Part shown: one piece after another, positions 8,935 through 18,276 of the stretch
How the letters are laid out: every line of letters begins with the position of its first letter
How positions within the stretch are numbered: position 1 is the first letter of the stretch
The notes under the pieces: generated by a model
What the model was told of the DNA's origin: nothing
Databases searched by the model: none
The model's input: only the letters and a program-made list of their open reading frames with translations
Program-made: the position numbers and the translations under genes
Source: an uncultured Clostridia bacterium
GTDB taxonomy: Bacteria; Bacillota; Clostridia; Oscillospirales; Feifaniaceae
Direction: 5' to 3'
DNA: 64,000 bases
NCBI GenBank assembly: GCA_944376235.1
Contig: CALWCA010000003.1
Coordinates: 105,080-169,079 of the forward strand

Positions 8935-9386
8935 AACTCAAGCGACACGAAAAAATCCTCGAAATCATTAACGAGAAGCCCATCACCACGCAGGAAGAGC
9001 TTGTGGAAGAGCTCAACCGTGTCGGCTTTAAGGTGACACAGGCCACCGTTTCCCGGGACATCAAGGAGCTGCGTCTGGTGAAGGTGCAGTCGGACTCCAC
9101 CTATAAATACGCCTCCGGCATTGCGCAGAACTCGCGCGGACACCTGATTCCCAAATATACGGCCATCATCAAGGAGACCATTGTGAGCATGGATTCGGTG
9201 CAGTTTTTGGTGGTGGTGCACTGCCACTCGGGAATGGCCAATGCGGCGGCCGAGGCCATCGACGTTTCGGAGATGCCGGGCGTGGTGGGCACCATTTCGG
9301 GAGACAACACCTTCCTTGTCATTTTGCGCACACCGGAGGATTCCCTGGTTTTTATGGAGGAACTCAAGAACATCATCAATTCCTAA
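8931..9386 (+). CDS. argR: Arginine repressor ArgR
   Basis: 151 residues. The winged-helix N-terminus has the T-V-S-R-D-I-K-E-L recognition helix near 40. The C-terminal hexamerisation and arginine-binding domain shows G-T-I-S-G-D-N-T-F. It represses arginine biosynthesis or activates catabolism in response to arginine. Its place between nadK and recN is conserved in firmicutes. No arginine gene lies in this window. Confidence 0.95.
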   Translation: MKLKRHEKILEIINEKPITTQEELVEELNRVGFKVTQATVSRDIKELRLVKVQSDSTYKYASGIAQNSRGHLIPKYTAIIKETIVSMDSVQFLVVVHCHSGMANAAAEAIDVSEMPGVVGTISGDNTFLVILRTPEDSLVFMEELKNIINS

Positions 9387-9423
9387 GGCAGGCCCCCATT
9401 TTGGGTTTGGGTGGTGATTGACA

Positions 9424-11094
<1,671 letters not shown>

Positions 11095-11178
11095 TTTGAC
11101 ATCTTCTGTGCGCAGGGAGGCTGTGTGCAGTTTGATGATAAAAGGATTCCGAAATGTAGAAAGAAGGAGGAAAACACA

Positions 11179-12408
11179 ATGGGCGTCTATGAAGAACTGG
11201 TCGCACGTGGGCTGGTGGCACAGGTCACCAACGAAGAGAAAATCAGAGATCTAATCAACAATGGTGAGGCCGTGTATTACATCGGCTACGACGCAACGGC
11301 AGATAGTCTTCATGTTGGCCACTATCTCCAGCTTTCTACCATGGCAAGGCTGCAGAAGGCCGGCAACCGCCCCATCGTCTTGATTGGCGGGGGAACCACC
11401 ATGGTCGGCGACCCTTCGGGGCGTGACGACATGAGAAAGATCATGACCCGCGAGACCATCAACCACAATGCGGAGTGCTTCCGCAAGCAGATGAGCAAAT
11501 TCCTCGACTTTGGCGAGGGCGGCGCCATTATGGCTGACAATGCAGATTGGCTGCTCGACCTCAACTATATCGAATTCCTGCGTGAAGTCGGCATCCACTT
11601 CTCGGTCAATCAGATGCTGGCGGCAAAGTGCTATGAAACCCGTCTCGAGAAGGGCCTGTCCTTCTTCGAGCTCAACTATATGATCATGCAGAGCTACGAC
11701 TTTTTGGTGCTGCACGACAAATACGGCTGCAACATGCAGTGCGGCGGCGACGACCAGTGGAGCAATATCCTGGGCGGCAAGGAGCTTATCCGCAGAAAAG
11801 AGGGCGAAGAGGTCTACGGCATGACCTTCTCGCTGCTCACCACCTCCGAGGGCAAGAAGATGGGCAAGACGCAGGCCGGCGCCGTGTGGCTTGATCCGGA
11901 AAAGACCTCGCCGTATGAGTTCTTCCAGTACTGGCGCAATGTGGAGGATGCCGACGTCATCCGCTGCATGAAGCTGCTCACCTTTATCCCGCTTGAGGAG
12001 ATCGTCAGCGAGTATGAGCCTCTGGAAGGCAAGGAGCTCAACCGTGCCAAGGAGCGTCTGGCTTTTGAGCTGACCAAGACGGTGCACGGCGAAGAGGAGG
12101 CCCAAAAGGCACTTGAAGTTTCCAAGAGCGTCTTTGAGAGCGCCGGCGTGCATGGCGACATGCCTACCAAGCAGCTCTCCAAGGCCGATTTTGAACAAGA
12201 CAGCATCGGCATTCTCGACCTGCTGGTCAAGACCGGCATTGCCCCCTCCAAGTCCGAGGCCAGACGTCTCGTGCAGCAGGGTGGTATCCTGGTCAACGAC
12301 AAAAAGGTGGAGGCCATTGAGGAAACCCTTGGCAAGGACGATTTTGCACAGGGCTTCGTGATTGTGAAAAAGGGAAAGAAAAACTTTTTCAAAGTGGAGC
12401 TTGTTTGA
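11179..12408 (+). CDS. tyrS: Tyrosyl-tRNA synthetase
   Basis: 409 residues. Class I synthetase with the HIGH-type motif H-V-G-H-Y near 44, the KMSKS-type motif K-K-M-G-K-T near 226, and a C-terminal S4 RNA-binding domain from about 347. The D-D-Q-W segment of tyrosine recognition is present. AAGGAGG before the ATG at 11179 fixes the start. The 84-base gap after recN is too short for a T-box leader, and I saw no complete promoter in it. Confidence 0.96.
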   Translation: MGVYEELVARGLVAQVTNEEKIRDLINNGEAVYYIGYDATADSLHVGHYLQLSTMARLQKAGNRPIVLIGGGTTMVGDPSGRDDMRKIMTRETINHNAECFRKQMSKFLDFGEGGAIMADNADWLLDLNYIEFLREVGIHFSVNQMLAAKCYETRLEKGLSFFELNYMIMQSYDFLVLHDKYGCNMQCGGDDQWSNILGGKELIRRKEGEEVYGMTFSLLTTSEGKKMGKTQAGAVWLDPEKTSPYEFFQYWRNVEDADVIRCMKLLTFIPLEEIVSEYEPLEGKELNRAKERLAFELTKTVHGEEEAQKALEVSKSVFESAGVHGDMPTKQLSKADFEQDSIGILDLLVKTGIAPSKSEARRLVQQGGILVNDKKVEAIEETLGKDDFAQGFVIVKKGKKNFFKVELV

Positions 12409-12452
12409 GTCCTGTCTGCAGGCAGCCTTGTTTTCACTTCCCATTGTTTTCA

Positions 12453-12492
12453 AAAGGAGCTGCCGCAGGGGATTTCCTGCGGCAGCTCCTTT
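12453..12492 (+). terminator. Rho-independent terminator after tyrS
   Basis: Perfect 17-bp arms (12453-12469 and 12476-12492) with a 6-base loop, A-rich before and T-rich after. Confidence 0.85.
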
Positions 12493-12632
12493 GCTTGACA
12501 GGAGAGATGCAAGATAAAAAACGATGCGCTGTGGCTGCCGAGCTGTTTAGAAGGGTTAAAAGGGATTGAGTGAACAGTTTTTTATGTTGCGCGGTGCTGG
12601 GGGAAAATCGAAAAGCTTTTTGAAAAAAGCCC

Positions 12633-12661
12633 TTTACAAACAAGAAAAGATGTGGTATATT
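12633..12661 (+). promoter_or_regulatory. Promoter of the PerR-like regulator gene
   Basis: TTTACA (12633-12638), 17 bases, TATATT (12656-12661). The Fur/PerR box starts only 4 bases after it, so a bound repressor would cover the transcription start. Confidence 0.8.
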
Positions 12662-12664
12662 ATT

Positions 12665-12683
12665 GATAACGAAAATCATTAAC
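12665..12683 (+). promoter_or_regulatory. Fur/PerR-type operator (autoregulatory)
   Basis: GATAACGAAAATCATTAAC matches the classical 19-bp Fur consensus at 16 positions by eye. It is centred on the expected start of transcription of the regulator gene, fitting autorepression. Confidence 0.75.
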
Positions 12684-12698
12684 GTTAGCGGAGGTCAT

Positions 12699-13094
12699 AT
12701 GCCTGCACAGAGATACAGCAAAAAGAGAGAGGCAATATTGCAGGTAATTAGGAGCACCACGTCGCACCCCTCTGCCAAATGGGTTTATGAGCAAATACAA
12801 AAGCAATATCCCGATATCAGCTTGGCTACCGTTTATCGAAACCTTGCACTGTTTAAGGAGGAGGGGCAGGTCATCAGCGTCGCTGTTGTGGACGGGGAGG
12901 AGCGTTTTGATGCCGATGTAACCCCTCACGGGCATTTTATTTGCGAGGGATGCGGCCGCGTGGAGGATCTGCATTTTACACATTTTTCCGAGTGGGAGAG
13001 GGAAGTGGAGCAACAAACTCACGGGAAGGTGGAGTATTATTCTATTCTTTTCTATGGGCAGTGCCCCTCCTGTCGGCGGGGAATGCCGTCTTAA
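12699..13094 (+). CDS. perR: Fur-family transcriptional repressor, PerR-like
   Basis: 131 residues. Winged helix with S-L-A-T-V-Y-R-N-L, a metal-ligand region R-F-D-x-D-V-T-P-H-G-H near 68-79 that aligns with PerR Asp85/His91/His93, a conserved S-H-P-S-A histidine (PerR His37 position), and two CxxC pairs (C-E-G-C and C-P-S-C) for structural zinc. PerR senses peroxide through iron-catalysed histidine oxidation. The neighbouring rubrerythrin and rubredoxin genes support PerR over Fur, although the operator looks Fur-like. The ATG at 12699 follows GGAGG. Confidence 0.82.
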   Translation: MPAQRYSKKREAILQVIRSTTSHPSAKWVYEQIQKQYPDISLATVYRNLALFKEEGQVISVAVVDGEERFDADVTPHGHFICEGCGRVEDLHFTHFSEWEREVEQQTHGKVEYYSILFYGQCPSCRRGMPS

Positions 13095-13171
13095 ACTTTT
13101 TATATGAGCTGGCAATATCAATCACATAAAATCAATCCAAAAGCCTGAATTTCAACGAGGAGGAAGATGAC

Positions 13172-13714
13172 ATGAAAAAGTTTGTTTGCACGGTCTGTGG
13201 TTATGTTTACGAGGGAGACACCCCGCCGGAGTTCTGTCCGCAGTGCAAGGTTCCCGGCGACAAGTTCAAGGAGGTCGTGGATGGAGGAACGAATTTTGCC
13301 TGTGAGCATGAAGTGGGCGTTGCCAAGAACTGCGAGCAGGACGTGATTGACGGGCTGAAGGCCAACTTCATGGGCGAGTGCACCGAGGTCGGCATGTATC
13401 TGGCCATGGCGCGCGTCGCGCACAGAGAGGGTTATCCCGAGATCGGCCTCTACTGGGAGAAGGCCGCCTACGAGGAAGCGGAGCACGCCGCCAAGTTTGC
13501 CGAGCTCTTGGGCGAGGTTGTCACTCCTTCCACGAAGAAGAATCTGGAGATGCGTGTGGAGGCCGAGGCCGGCGCCTGCGAGGGCAAGTATATGCTGGCT
13601 AAGCGCGCCAAGGAGCTGGGGTATGATGCCATTCACGACACCGTGCATGAGATGGCGCGCGATGAAGCTCGCCACGGAAGAGGCTTCGAGGGGCTTCTCA
13701 AGCGTTACTTCTGA
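13172..13714 (+). CDS. Reverse rubrerythrin (rubredoxin plus ferritin-like diiron domain)
   Basis: 180 residues. The rubredoxin domain comes first (C6-x2-C9 and C22-x2-C25) and the diiron four-helix domain second, with E-x-x-E and E-E-A-E-H motifs and a D-E-A-R-H motif near the end. This is the reverse of classical rubrerythrin. Such proteins in clostridia reduce hydrogen peroxide and oxygen with NADH-derived electrons and are strongly PerR-controlled. AGGAGGAAG precedes the ATG. The gene lies 77 bases after the PerR-like gene, with no clear separate promoter seen. Confidence 0.93.
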   Translation: MKKFVCTVCGYVYEGDTPPEFCPQCKVPGDKFKEVVDGGTNFACEHEVGVAKNCEQDVIDGLKANFMGECTEVGMYLAMARVAHREGYPEIGLYWEKAAYEEAEHAAKFAELLGEVVTPSTKKNLEMRVEAEAGACEGKYMLAKRAKELGYDAIHDTVHEMARDEARHGRGFEGLLKRYF

Positions 13715-13726
13715 AGGGATCAAACG

Positions 13727-14392
13727 GTGCCGGAGGCTCCTTCTTCAGGGAAGGGTGACAAGCAGGCCAAGCCTGCGGCGGACATTGACGGCGCTGCCAT
13801 GGGCCGTATCGGATACGGCCTGTATGTTCTGACCGCCCGCGAGGGCGACAAGGACAACGGCTGCATCATCAACACGCTCTCGCAGCTCACCTCGAGGCCA
13901 AACCGCATCTCTGTCACCGTCAACAAGAGCAACTATACCCATGGGATGATTGCCAGAACCGGGCTGTTCAACGTCTCGCTTCTGACGCAGGAGACCCCCA
14001 TGCGGGTGTTTGAGCACTTTGGATTCCAAAGCGGCGCAAGCTGCAACAAGTTTGAGACCTGCGAGCAGGAAAACCGTTCGCAAAACGGGCTGCTCTACAT
14101 TCCGAAGTTCACAAACGCATGGATGAGCGGACGTGTGCTCTCGGCCATCGATCTCGGCACGCACACCCTCTTTATTGCCGAGGTGTCGCAGGCGCGTGTC
14201 CTCTCGGACGCGCCCTCCCTGACCTATGACTATTACCAGCAGCACATCAAGCCAAAACCTGCGCCCTCCACGGGAAAGAAGGGCTTTCGCTGTAAGGTGT
14301 GCGGGTATGTCTACGAGGGGGAGACCCTGCCGGAGGATTTTGTCTGCCCCATCTGCAAGCATGGTGCGCAGGATTTTGAGCCGATTGGCTGA
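13727..14392 (+). CDS. Flavin reductase-rubredoxin fusion (high-molecular-weight rubredoxin type)
   Basis: 221 residues. A split-barrel FMN flavin-reductase domain (I-G-Y-G-L-Y-V-L-T-A-R near 27, N-x-S-L-L-T-Q near 85) is fused to a C-terminal rubredoxin (C189-x2-C192, C207-x2-C210). In acetogens and clostridia such fusions pass NAD(P)H electrons to rubrerythrins or flavodiiron proteins, so it probably feeds the reverse rubrerythrin 12 bases upstream. A GTG at 13727 is chosen because AAGGGA lies 7 bases before it. The first 20 residues are low complexity, and an ATG at 13799 is the alternative. Confidence 0.85.
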   Translation: MPEAPSSGKGDKQAKPAADIDGAAMGRIGYGLYVLTAREGDKDNGCIINTLSQLTSRPNRISVTVNKSNYTHGMIARTGLFNVSLLTQETPMRVFEHFGFQSGASCNKFETCEQENRSQNGLLYIPKFTNAWMSGRVLSAIDLGTHTLFIAEVSQARVLSDAPSLTYDYYQQHIKPKPAPSTGKKGFRCKVCGYVYEGETLPEDFVCPICKHGAQDFEPIG

Positions 14393-14438
14393 GAAACCTG
14401 CTGACAAAAGACTGTGTGAAACAAAAGCGTTTCTCTTG

Positions 14439-14478
14439 GCACCGGGATGCCCTTTTTTGGGCGTCCCGGTGCTTTTTT
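14439..14478 (+). terminator. Rho-independent terminator after the oxidative-stress cluster
   Basis: 14-bp arms (14439-14452, 14459-14472; one G-T pair) followed by T6. Confidence 0.9.
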
Positions 14479-14504
14479 CGGCAGGGAGAAGGAAACAAGC
14501 ATTC

Positions 14505-14541
14505 AAAAAAAGTCCCGAAATGCGGCGTAGCATTCCGGGAC
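14505..14541 (-). terminator. Terminator for cdd (minus strand)
   Basis: Arms 14512-14523 and 14530-14541; on the minus strand the hairpin is followed by T7 (A7 at 14505-14511 on plus). It faces the preceding terminator, between convergent genes. Confidence 0.8.
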
Positions 14542-14598
14542 CTTTGCTGTTTTTGGAAAAGAGATTTTCAAAGCACGCTTATAAAGAAGGGGAGAGGA

Positions 14599-14988
14599 TC
14601 AGAGGTCTTTTGCCGAAAAGGCGCAGGGCAGCAGCTCTTTTAACGAGTGAACGGCGTAGTTTCCCCTCTGGCAGCCGCAGACAACGCGCAGGTCAGGTGA
14701 AAATTCATAGAGCATCTGCCGGCAAATGCCGCAGGGGGTGCAGAAATCCTCCGTATTGGCGGTGACAGCCAGCGTCTGGAATTTGCGTTTGCCTTCACTG
14801 ACGGCCTTGCACAGGGCCGTTCTTTCAGCACAAATGGCGTTGCCGTAAGAGGCGCCCTCCACGTTGCAGCCGGTGTAAACGCTTCCGTCGTCACACAGCA
14901 GGGCGGCACCCACCGGGAAATTCGAATAGGGGACATAGGCATGCTTCATGGCGTCGCGCGCCATGTCAAGCAAAGTCATATCATCCAT
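14599..14988 (-). CDS. cdd: Cytidine deaminase
   Basis: 129 residues. Zinc-site motifs C-A-E-R (proton-shuttle Glu) near 53 and P-C-G-I-C-R-Q near 87 are those of the small homotetrameric cytidine deaminases. Y-S-N-F-P-V-G-A-A-L, the substrate loop, is near 20. It converts cytidine and deoxycytidine to uridines for salvage. The start is set by an AAGGAAG seven bases before the ATG; a longer frame to 15105 has no such site. A second, more divergent deaminase is encoded at 47.2 kb. Confidence 0.93.
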   Translation of the reverse strand: MDDMTLLDMARDAMKHAYVPYSNFPVGAALLCDDGSVYTGCNVEGASYGNAICAERTALCKAVSEGKRKFQTLAVTANTEDFCTPCGICRQMLYEFSPDLRVVCGCQRGNYAVHSLKELLPCAFSAKDL

Positions 14989-15071
14989 GCGAGCTCTTCC
15001 TTTCCTAAAGAAGTGTGTTATAGGGAAAAAAGTAAAAAGGGCAGAAAAACAGGAGCATTTGGGGAGATTTC

Positions 15072-15593
15072 CTAAACCGGGGAATCCGCCTGAGGGGTTT
15101 TCCAAACGTAGCGAAATTCAGACAGGGTCATCCCTTCGATGACGATTTGCCCGCGTTCCCCCTCGAAAGAAAACCCGTGGCGCTCATAAAAGCGTCTGGC
15201 ATGCAGGTTTTGCTCGAGAACCCATAGGAAGACCTTTTCTGTACCGATGCGCTGCATTTTTTGCATTGCGTGCTCCAGCAAAAGATGCCCCACGCCTTTG
15301 CCCACGTGGGAGGGGAGCACATAAATGGAGCAGATTTCCCCCCAGTCGTCATGGTCCTCTTCGCGTGAGGGCCCGTAAATCACGCAGCCCAGCAGGGCCC
15401 CCTGGTGCTCGGCCACTGTCATGGTGTAGATCCCCTGCTCCAGACGCTGCGAAAAGGAAGGGACCCAAAAATCTTCGGGCAGACGATCGAGGTAGGCCTG
15501 GGGAACCATGCCGCGATAGGCCTGTTTCCAGCTTGCGGCATAGATTCTGCTGATTTCAGACAGGTCTGAAGGCTTCGCAAAGCGTAAAAGCAT
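15072..15593 (-). CDS. GNAT family N-acetyltransferase
   Basis: 173 residues with the GNAT fold: an N-terminal I-S-R-I-Y-A-x-S-W helix, the acetyl-CoA loop V-G-K-G-V-G-H-L-L-L (R/Q-x-x-G-x-G/A type) near 112, and a C-terminal N-L-H-A-R-R-F-Y-E-R-H-G-F motif. The substrate cannot be told. GGAAGGAGGGG before the ATG at 15593 sets the start; upstream in-frame ATGs lack a ribosome site. It is separated by about 80 bases from cdd, which it may be transcribed with. Confidence 0.88.
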   Translation of the reverse strand: MLLRFAKPSDLSEISRIYAASWKQAYRGMVPQAYLDRLPEDFWVPSFSQRLEQGIYTMTVAEHQGALLGCVIYGPSREEDHDDWGEICSIYVLPSHVGKGVGHLLLEHAMQKMQRIGTEKVFLWVLEQNLHARRFYERHGFSFEGERGQIVIEGMTLSEFRYVWKTPQADSPV

Positions 15594-15718
15594 GGGTATC
15601 CCCCTCCTTCCTATGGCGACATAAAAGCAGGAACATGCTGCCTCAAAGGGACAAGCGGCGTCACGATGCCCTTGGTTTTCTTTTTGTGGCAGAGGCTGCA
15701 TGAGCTTTGCGTGGTTCT

Positions 15719-15747
15719 ATTATAAAAGCAGGCAGCCCAAAGTGCAA
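15719..15747 (-). promoter_or_regulatory. Promoter for the GNAT (and perhaps cdd) genes
   Basis: On the minus strand TTGCAC (15747-15742), 17 bases, TATAAT (15724-15719). It would give a leader of about 120 bases before the GNAT start. Confidence 0.7.
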
Positions 15748-15851
15748 GGGCAAAGGGCTGTCTCCGGTTCTCAGCCTTGTCGGAGGGATTGGGGGCAGCC
15801 CCCTTTTGGCGGAGGAGCTCTCAAGAAACTGCAAAGCCTTTGAAAAGAGAG

Positions 15852-15890
15852 AAAAAAATCGGACATCGCTTTTTCAAAAGCAATGTCCGA
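15852..15890 (-). terminator. Terminator of tRNA-Leu
   Basis: Hairpin arms 15859-15871 and 15878-15890, followed on the minus strand by a T7 run. It begins only a few bases after the tRNA 3' end. Confidence 0.85.
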
Positions 15891-15893
15891 CTT

Positions 15894-15980
15894 TGGTGCG
15901 GATAAGAGGACTTGAACCTCCACCGAGTTGCCCCGACTAGAACCTGAATCTAGCGCGTCTGCCAATTCCGCCATATCCGC
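15894..15980 (-). tRNA. tRNA-Leu (anticodon CAG)
   Basis: Read on the minus strand it folds as a class II tRNA: a 7-bp GCGGATA acceptor stem, D-loop with TTGGCAGA, anticodon arm CTAGA-TTCAGGT-TCTAG, a long variable arm and GGTTCAAGTCC T-arm. The 3' CCA is encoded. The anticodon CAG reads CTG codons. Confidence 0.95.
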
Positions 15981-15997
15981 ATTTAGGCTACTTCCTT

Positions 15998-16025
15998 ATT
16001 ATACGCATTTTGGCGGAAAAGTCAA
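15998..16025 (-). promoter_or_regulatory. Promoter of tRNA-Leu
   Basis: Minus strand TTGACT (16025-16020), 16 bases, TATAAT (16003-15998), 17 bases before the tRNA 5' end. Confidence 0.85.
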
Positions 16026-16062
16026 GGTGTTTTTTTCTTTTTTTGACGACTTGGGTGAAAAT

Positions 16063-16335
16063 TTAGAAAGAGGTCATTTCGGCATCTTCCGCCGTCGGGA
16101 TGGTGCGGGTATAATCAAACCAGTCGTACATGGTGGAAAAGAAGCGCAGCATCAGAGGAATCAGCGTTGCAAGAAATCCAAGCAGGGCCGCGATGCGGAC
16201 GGGACGGCGGTTTTTATGCTTCACACAGGTGCCAAGCATCACACCAAAGCACATAAGACACACCTTAAAGGCTCCGAACTCCAAAACCGAGAGCGTGGAG
16301 ATATATTCTTGTGCAAAAGCAAACAGGCGTTTCAT
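16063..16335 (-). CDS. Small membrane protein of unknown function
   Basis: 90 residues. Two hydrophobic segments, about 20-38 and 51-69, with a short basic stretch (K-H-K-N-R-R-P) between them and an acidic tail. The strong AAAGGAGG before the ATG at 16335 sets the start. I recognise a clostridial two-helix pattern sometimes labelled permease-like, but no function is supported. It stands alone upstream of tRNA-Leu. Confidence 0.65.
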   Translation of the reverse strand: MKRLFAFAQEYISTLSVLEFGAFKVCLMCFGVMLGTCVKHKNRRPVRIAALLGFLATLIPLMLRFFSTMYDWFDYTRTIPTAEDAEMTSF

Positions 16336-16556
16336 AAAGCGGCCTCCTTTTTTTCTGTATCTGTTCGCATTGTAGCACAAATATCTCAAAAAGTAAAGCT
16401 GCCTCCCTGTGGCAGAGCCAATTTGCCGACGGGTGATGGCAGGCCTTGACGTGGATATGCACAACTGGGAAAGAAAAAGGGGGGAACACGGCGCTGCGTT
16501 TTGGGAGAAATTGCTCGAAGTGGCCGGCATAGGAAATGGAGTGCGGGGGCTCTCAG

Positions 16557-16600
16557 CAAGGGGAGGGCGCGTACCTCAAGAGGTATGCGCCCTCCCCTTG
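16557..16600 (-). terminator. Long hairpin after the Cys-repeat flavoprotein
   Basis: 20-bp arms (16557-16576, 16581-16600) with a 4-base loop and one mismatch. There is no strong T-run on either strand, so the terminator role is inferred from position. Confidence 0.55.
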
Positions 16601-16642
16601 TTAAGAGATGACATGTTCGAGCTTTGGGAAGAAAATTTGTAT

Positions 16643-17227
16643 TTACCCGTTGCAGCAGTTTTGGAATGCACGGCCGGTGATGCTGTCTGTGCGGATCTCA
16701 ATGCTGAGCCGCCCGGCATCGCTCTCTCCGCCGACATTGCCGCCAGGGCAATAGCAGCATACGCAGCCGTTTGCACAGCGGCAGCAGTAGCAGGTAATGC
16801 AGCCGCAGCCGTTGTTGCAGCCGCAGCCGTTGTTGCAGCCGCAGCTGTTGTTGCAGCCGCAGCCGTTGTTGCTGCAGCCGCAGCTGTTGTTGCAGCCGCA
16901 ACTGCAATTGTTGTCGCTGGCGCCGCCGACACGGCTCATGTCGACCACGGTGCCCTTGGCGACCACCGTACACATACAGCCATTGTTGCCGGGCACTTCA
17001 AATTCCAAGGCGACCTTGTTGTTTTTGCGCAGGCATCTGATTTTTTTCCCGCATCCGCAGCTCGTCAGGAAAAAGTGCAGACGGCCGTTGACGCAGTCCC
17101 AGGTGTAGTTCATGGGCGCGATATAGGGGTGGCCGTTCCCGCAGACGGCCAGACGCGTGCATTTGGCGCAGCGCAAAACCTCATAAATCTCCTCACAGCT
17201 CAAAACCCGGCCCTGATATTGGCACAT
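16643..17227 (-). CDS. PPOX-type split-barrel flavoprotein with Cys-Gly-Asn repeat
   Basis: 194 residues. Residues 1-95 resemble the pyridoxamine-phosphate-oxidase-like/nitroimidazole-resistance split barrel (V-L-x-C-A-K-C-T-R-L-A-V, then G-x-P-Y-I-A-P-M-N-Y, and K-V-A-L-E-F). From about 106 to 152 lies a repeat built of C-N-N-G-C-G-C units, ending in a Cys-rich run. A short R-L-S-I-E-I-R-T-D-S-I-T-G-R strand then closes the domain. Extra Cys also occur early in the chain. The function is unknown: a flavin or metal-binding role is plausible. The start at 17227 is preferred to 17239, where AAAGG directly abuts the ATG. Confidence 0.72.
   Translation of the reverse strand: MCQYQGRVLSCEEIYEVLRCAKCTRLAVCGNGHPYIAPMNYTWDCVNGRLHFFLTSCGCGKKIRCLRKNNKVALEFEVPGNNGCMCTVVAKGTVVDMSRVGGASDNNCSCGCNNSCGCSNNGCGCNNSCGCNNGCGCNNGCGCITCYCCRCANGCVCCYCPGGNVGGESDAGRLSIEIRTDSITGRAFQNCCNG
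16797..16910 (-). repeat. In-frame Cys-Gly-Asn tandem repeat inside the PPOX-like gene
   Basis: Imperfect repeats of about 18 bases (CAGCCGCAGCCGTTGTTG on the plus strand) encode C-N-N-G-C-G or C-N-N-S-C-G units. At least five copies, one with an extra codon. The frame is kept throughout, so it is coding and probably length-variable. Confidence 0.85.
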
Positions 17228-17358
17228 AAATAGAGTCATCCTTTCGATGTGAATTGAGAGCGAACTCTCACCTCATCATATGTCGGATTGCGCGCAACAG
17301 TTATTCAAAAAAGAGGAATATTCCATGAATTTTGGGAAAGACTGTTTGAGAATGGAAA

Positions 17359-18255
17359 ATGAGGAGAAAAGGCGGGAAGAAAGTCGTGCAGGCATATTTT
17401 GAAGGCCTTTATTTCAAGCAGCAAAACGAAAGGGAAAGCGTGGCCCTCATTCCGGCCATTCATGCGGATGGAAGGGGCAACAAAAGCGCGTCGCTTCAAA
17501 TTATCACCAACGAGGCCGCATATCAGATCGGATACGACGGCATGGAGGTGGTAATGGATCGCGATCAAAATCAGATTGCGGTGGGGAAAAGCTTTTTTTC
17601 TCCGCAGGGGATTGTGCTTGATGCGACGGGGGATGGTATCCGTGCGTCTGGGAAGCTGCTCTTTGAGGGTATTACGCCACTGGCCTATGACATTATGGGC
17701 CCTTTTGTTTTTGTGCCGGGGATGGAGTGCCGGCACAAGGTGGTCAGTATGCGCCACTGTGTGAAGGGAGAGCTGTGCATCAATGGAAAACGCTATCTCT
17801 TTCGGGATGCGATGGGGTATCTTGAGGGGGATAGGGGGCACTCCTTCCCCGGTCGATACCTCTGGACGCAGTGTCTGAGCAGGGACCCTTCCTGTTCCGT
17901 GATGCTCTCGGCAGCCAGCATTCCGGTTGCCGGAGTCAGCTTCACCGGGACCATCGGCGTGGTTTCCGTGGGCGGGAAAGAGCATCGGTTTGCCACATAC
18001 CTGGGAGCAAGGGTTTTGAGGCGGGAAGGCGGGATTTGCGTGCGCCAGGGCGACTGTGAGCTTACGGCCGAGCTGCTGGAGGAACGGGGACAAGCACTCC
18101 AGGCTCCCGTTGGCGGAGAGATGACGCGCGTGATTCACGAGAGTATTTCCTGTGTGGTCAGGTACCGGCTTTTGAGAAGAGGAAAGGTTTTACTTGATTT
18201 CACCTCGCAGCAGGCAAGTTTTGAATCCGAGGGCTGGACGACACCGGGGACATGA
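17359..18255 (+). CDS. Tocopherol-cyclase-like family protein
   Basis: 298 residues. The G-Y-x-E-G-D-R-G-H-S-F-P-x-x-Y-L-W-T-Q motif near 153 is the hallmark of the tocopherol cyclase (VTE1-like) family; the N-terminal F-E-G-L-Y-F-K-Q is also typical. In plants the family closes the chromanol ring. Bacterial members in anaerobes have no known tocopherol pathway, and none is seen here, so the enzyme role is unknown. The ribosome site before the ATG at 17359 is weak; a GTG at 17386 could be used. Convergent with the patatin gene, whose stop lies 7 bases away. Confidence 0.8.
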   Translation: MRRKGGKKVVQAYFEGLYFKQQNERESVALIPAIHADGRGNKSASLQIITNEAAYQIGYDGMEVVMDRDQNQIAVGKSFFSPQGIVLDATGDGIRASGKLLFEGITPLAYDIMGPFVFVPGMECRHKVVSMRHCVKGELCINGKRYLFRDAMGYLEGDRGHSFPGRYLWTQCLSRDPSCSVMLSAASIPVAGVSFTGTIGVVSVGGKEHRFATYLGARVLRREGGICVRQGDCELTAELLEERGQALQAPVGGEMTRVIHESISCVVRYRLLRRGKVLLDFTSQQASFESEGWTTPGT

Positions 18256-18276
18256 CCTTTGTCACGTTCCCGGTGT
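18241..18276. terminator. Shared hairpin over two convergent stops
   Basis: Arms 18241-18256 and 18261-18276 (two imperfect pairs) span the stop of the cyclase-like gene and the stop of the patatin gene. No T-run; bidirectional termination is inferred. Confidence 0.5.

Noticed and set aside
11095..11178. T-box leader before tyrS
   Set aside because: The 84-base gap is too short, and no T-box sequence or terminator is present; only a lone TTGACA is seen.
16797..16910. CRISPR-like or microsatellite repeat
   Set aside because: The units are in frame with the PPOX-like gene, lack spacers, and encode a consistent Cys-Gly-Asn pattern.
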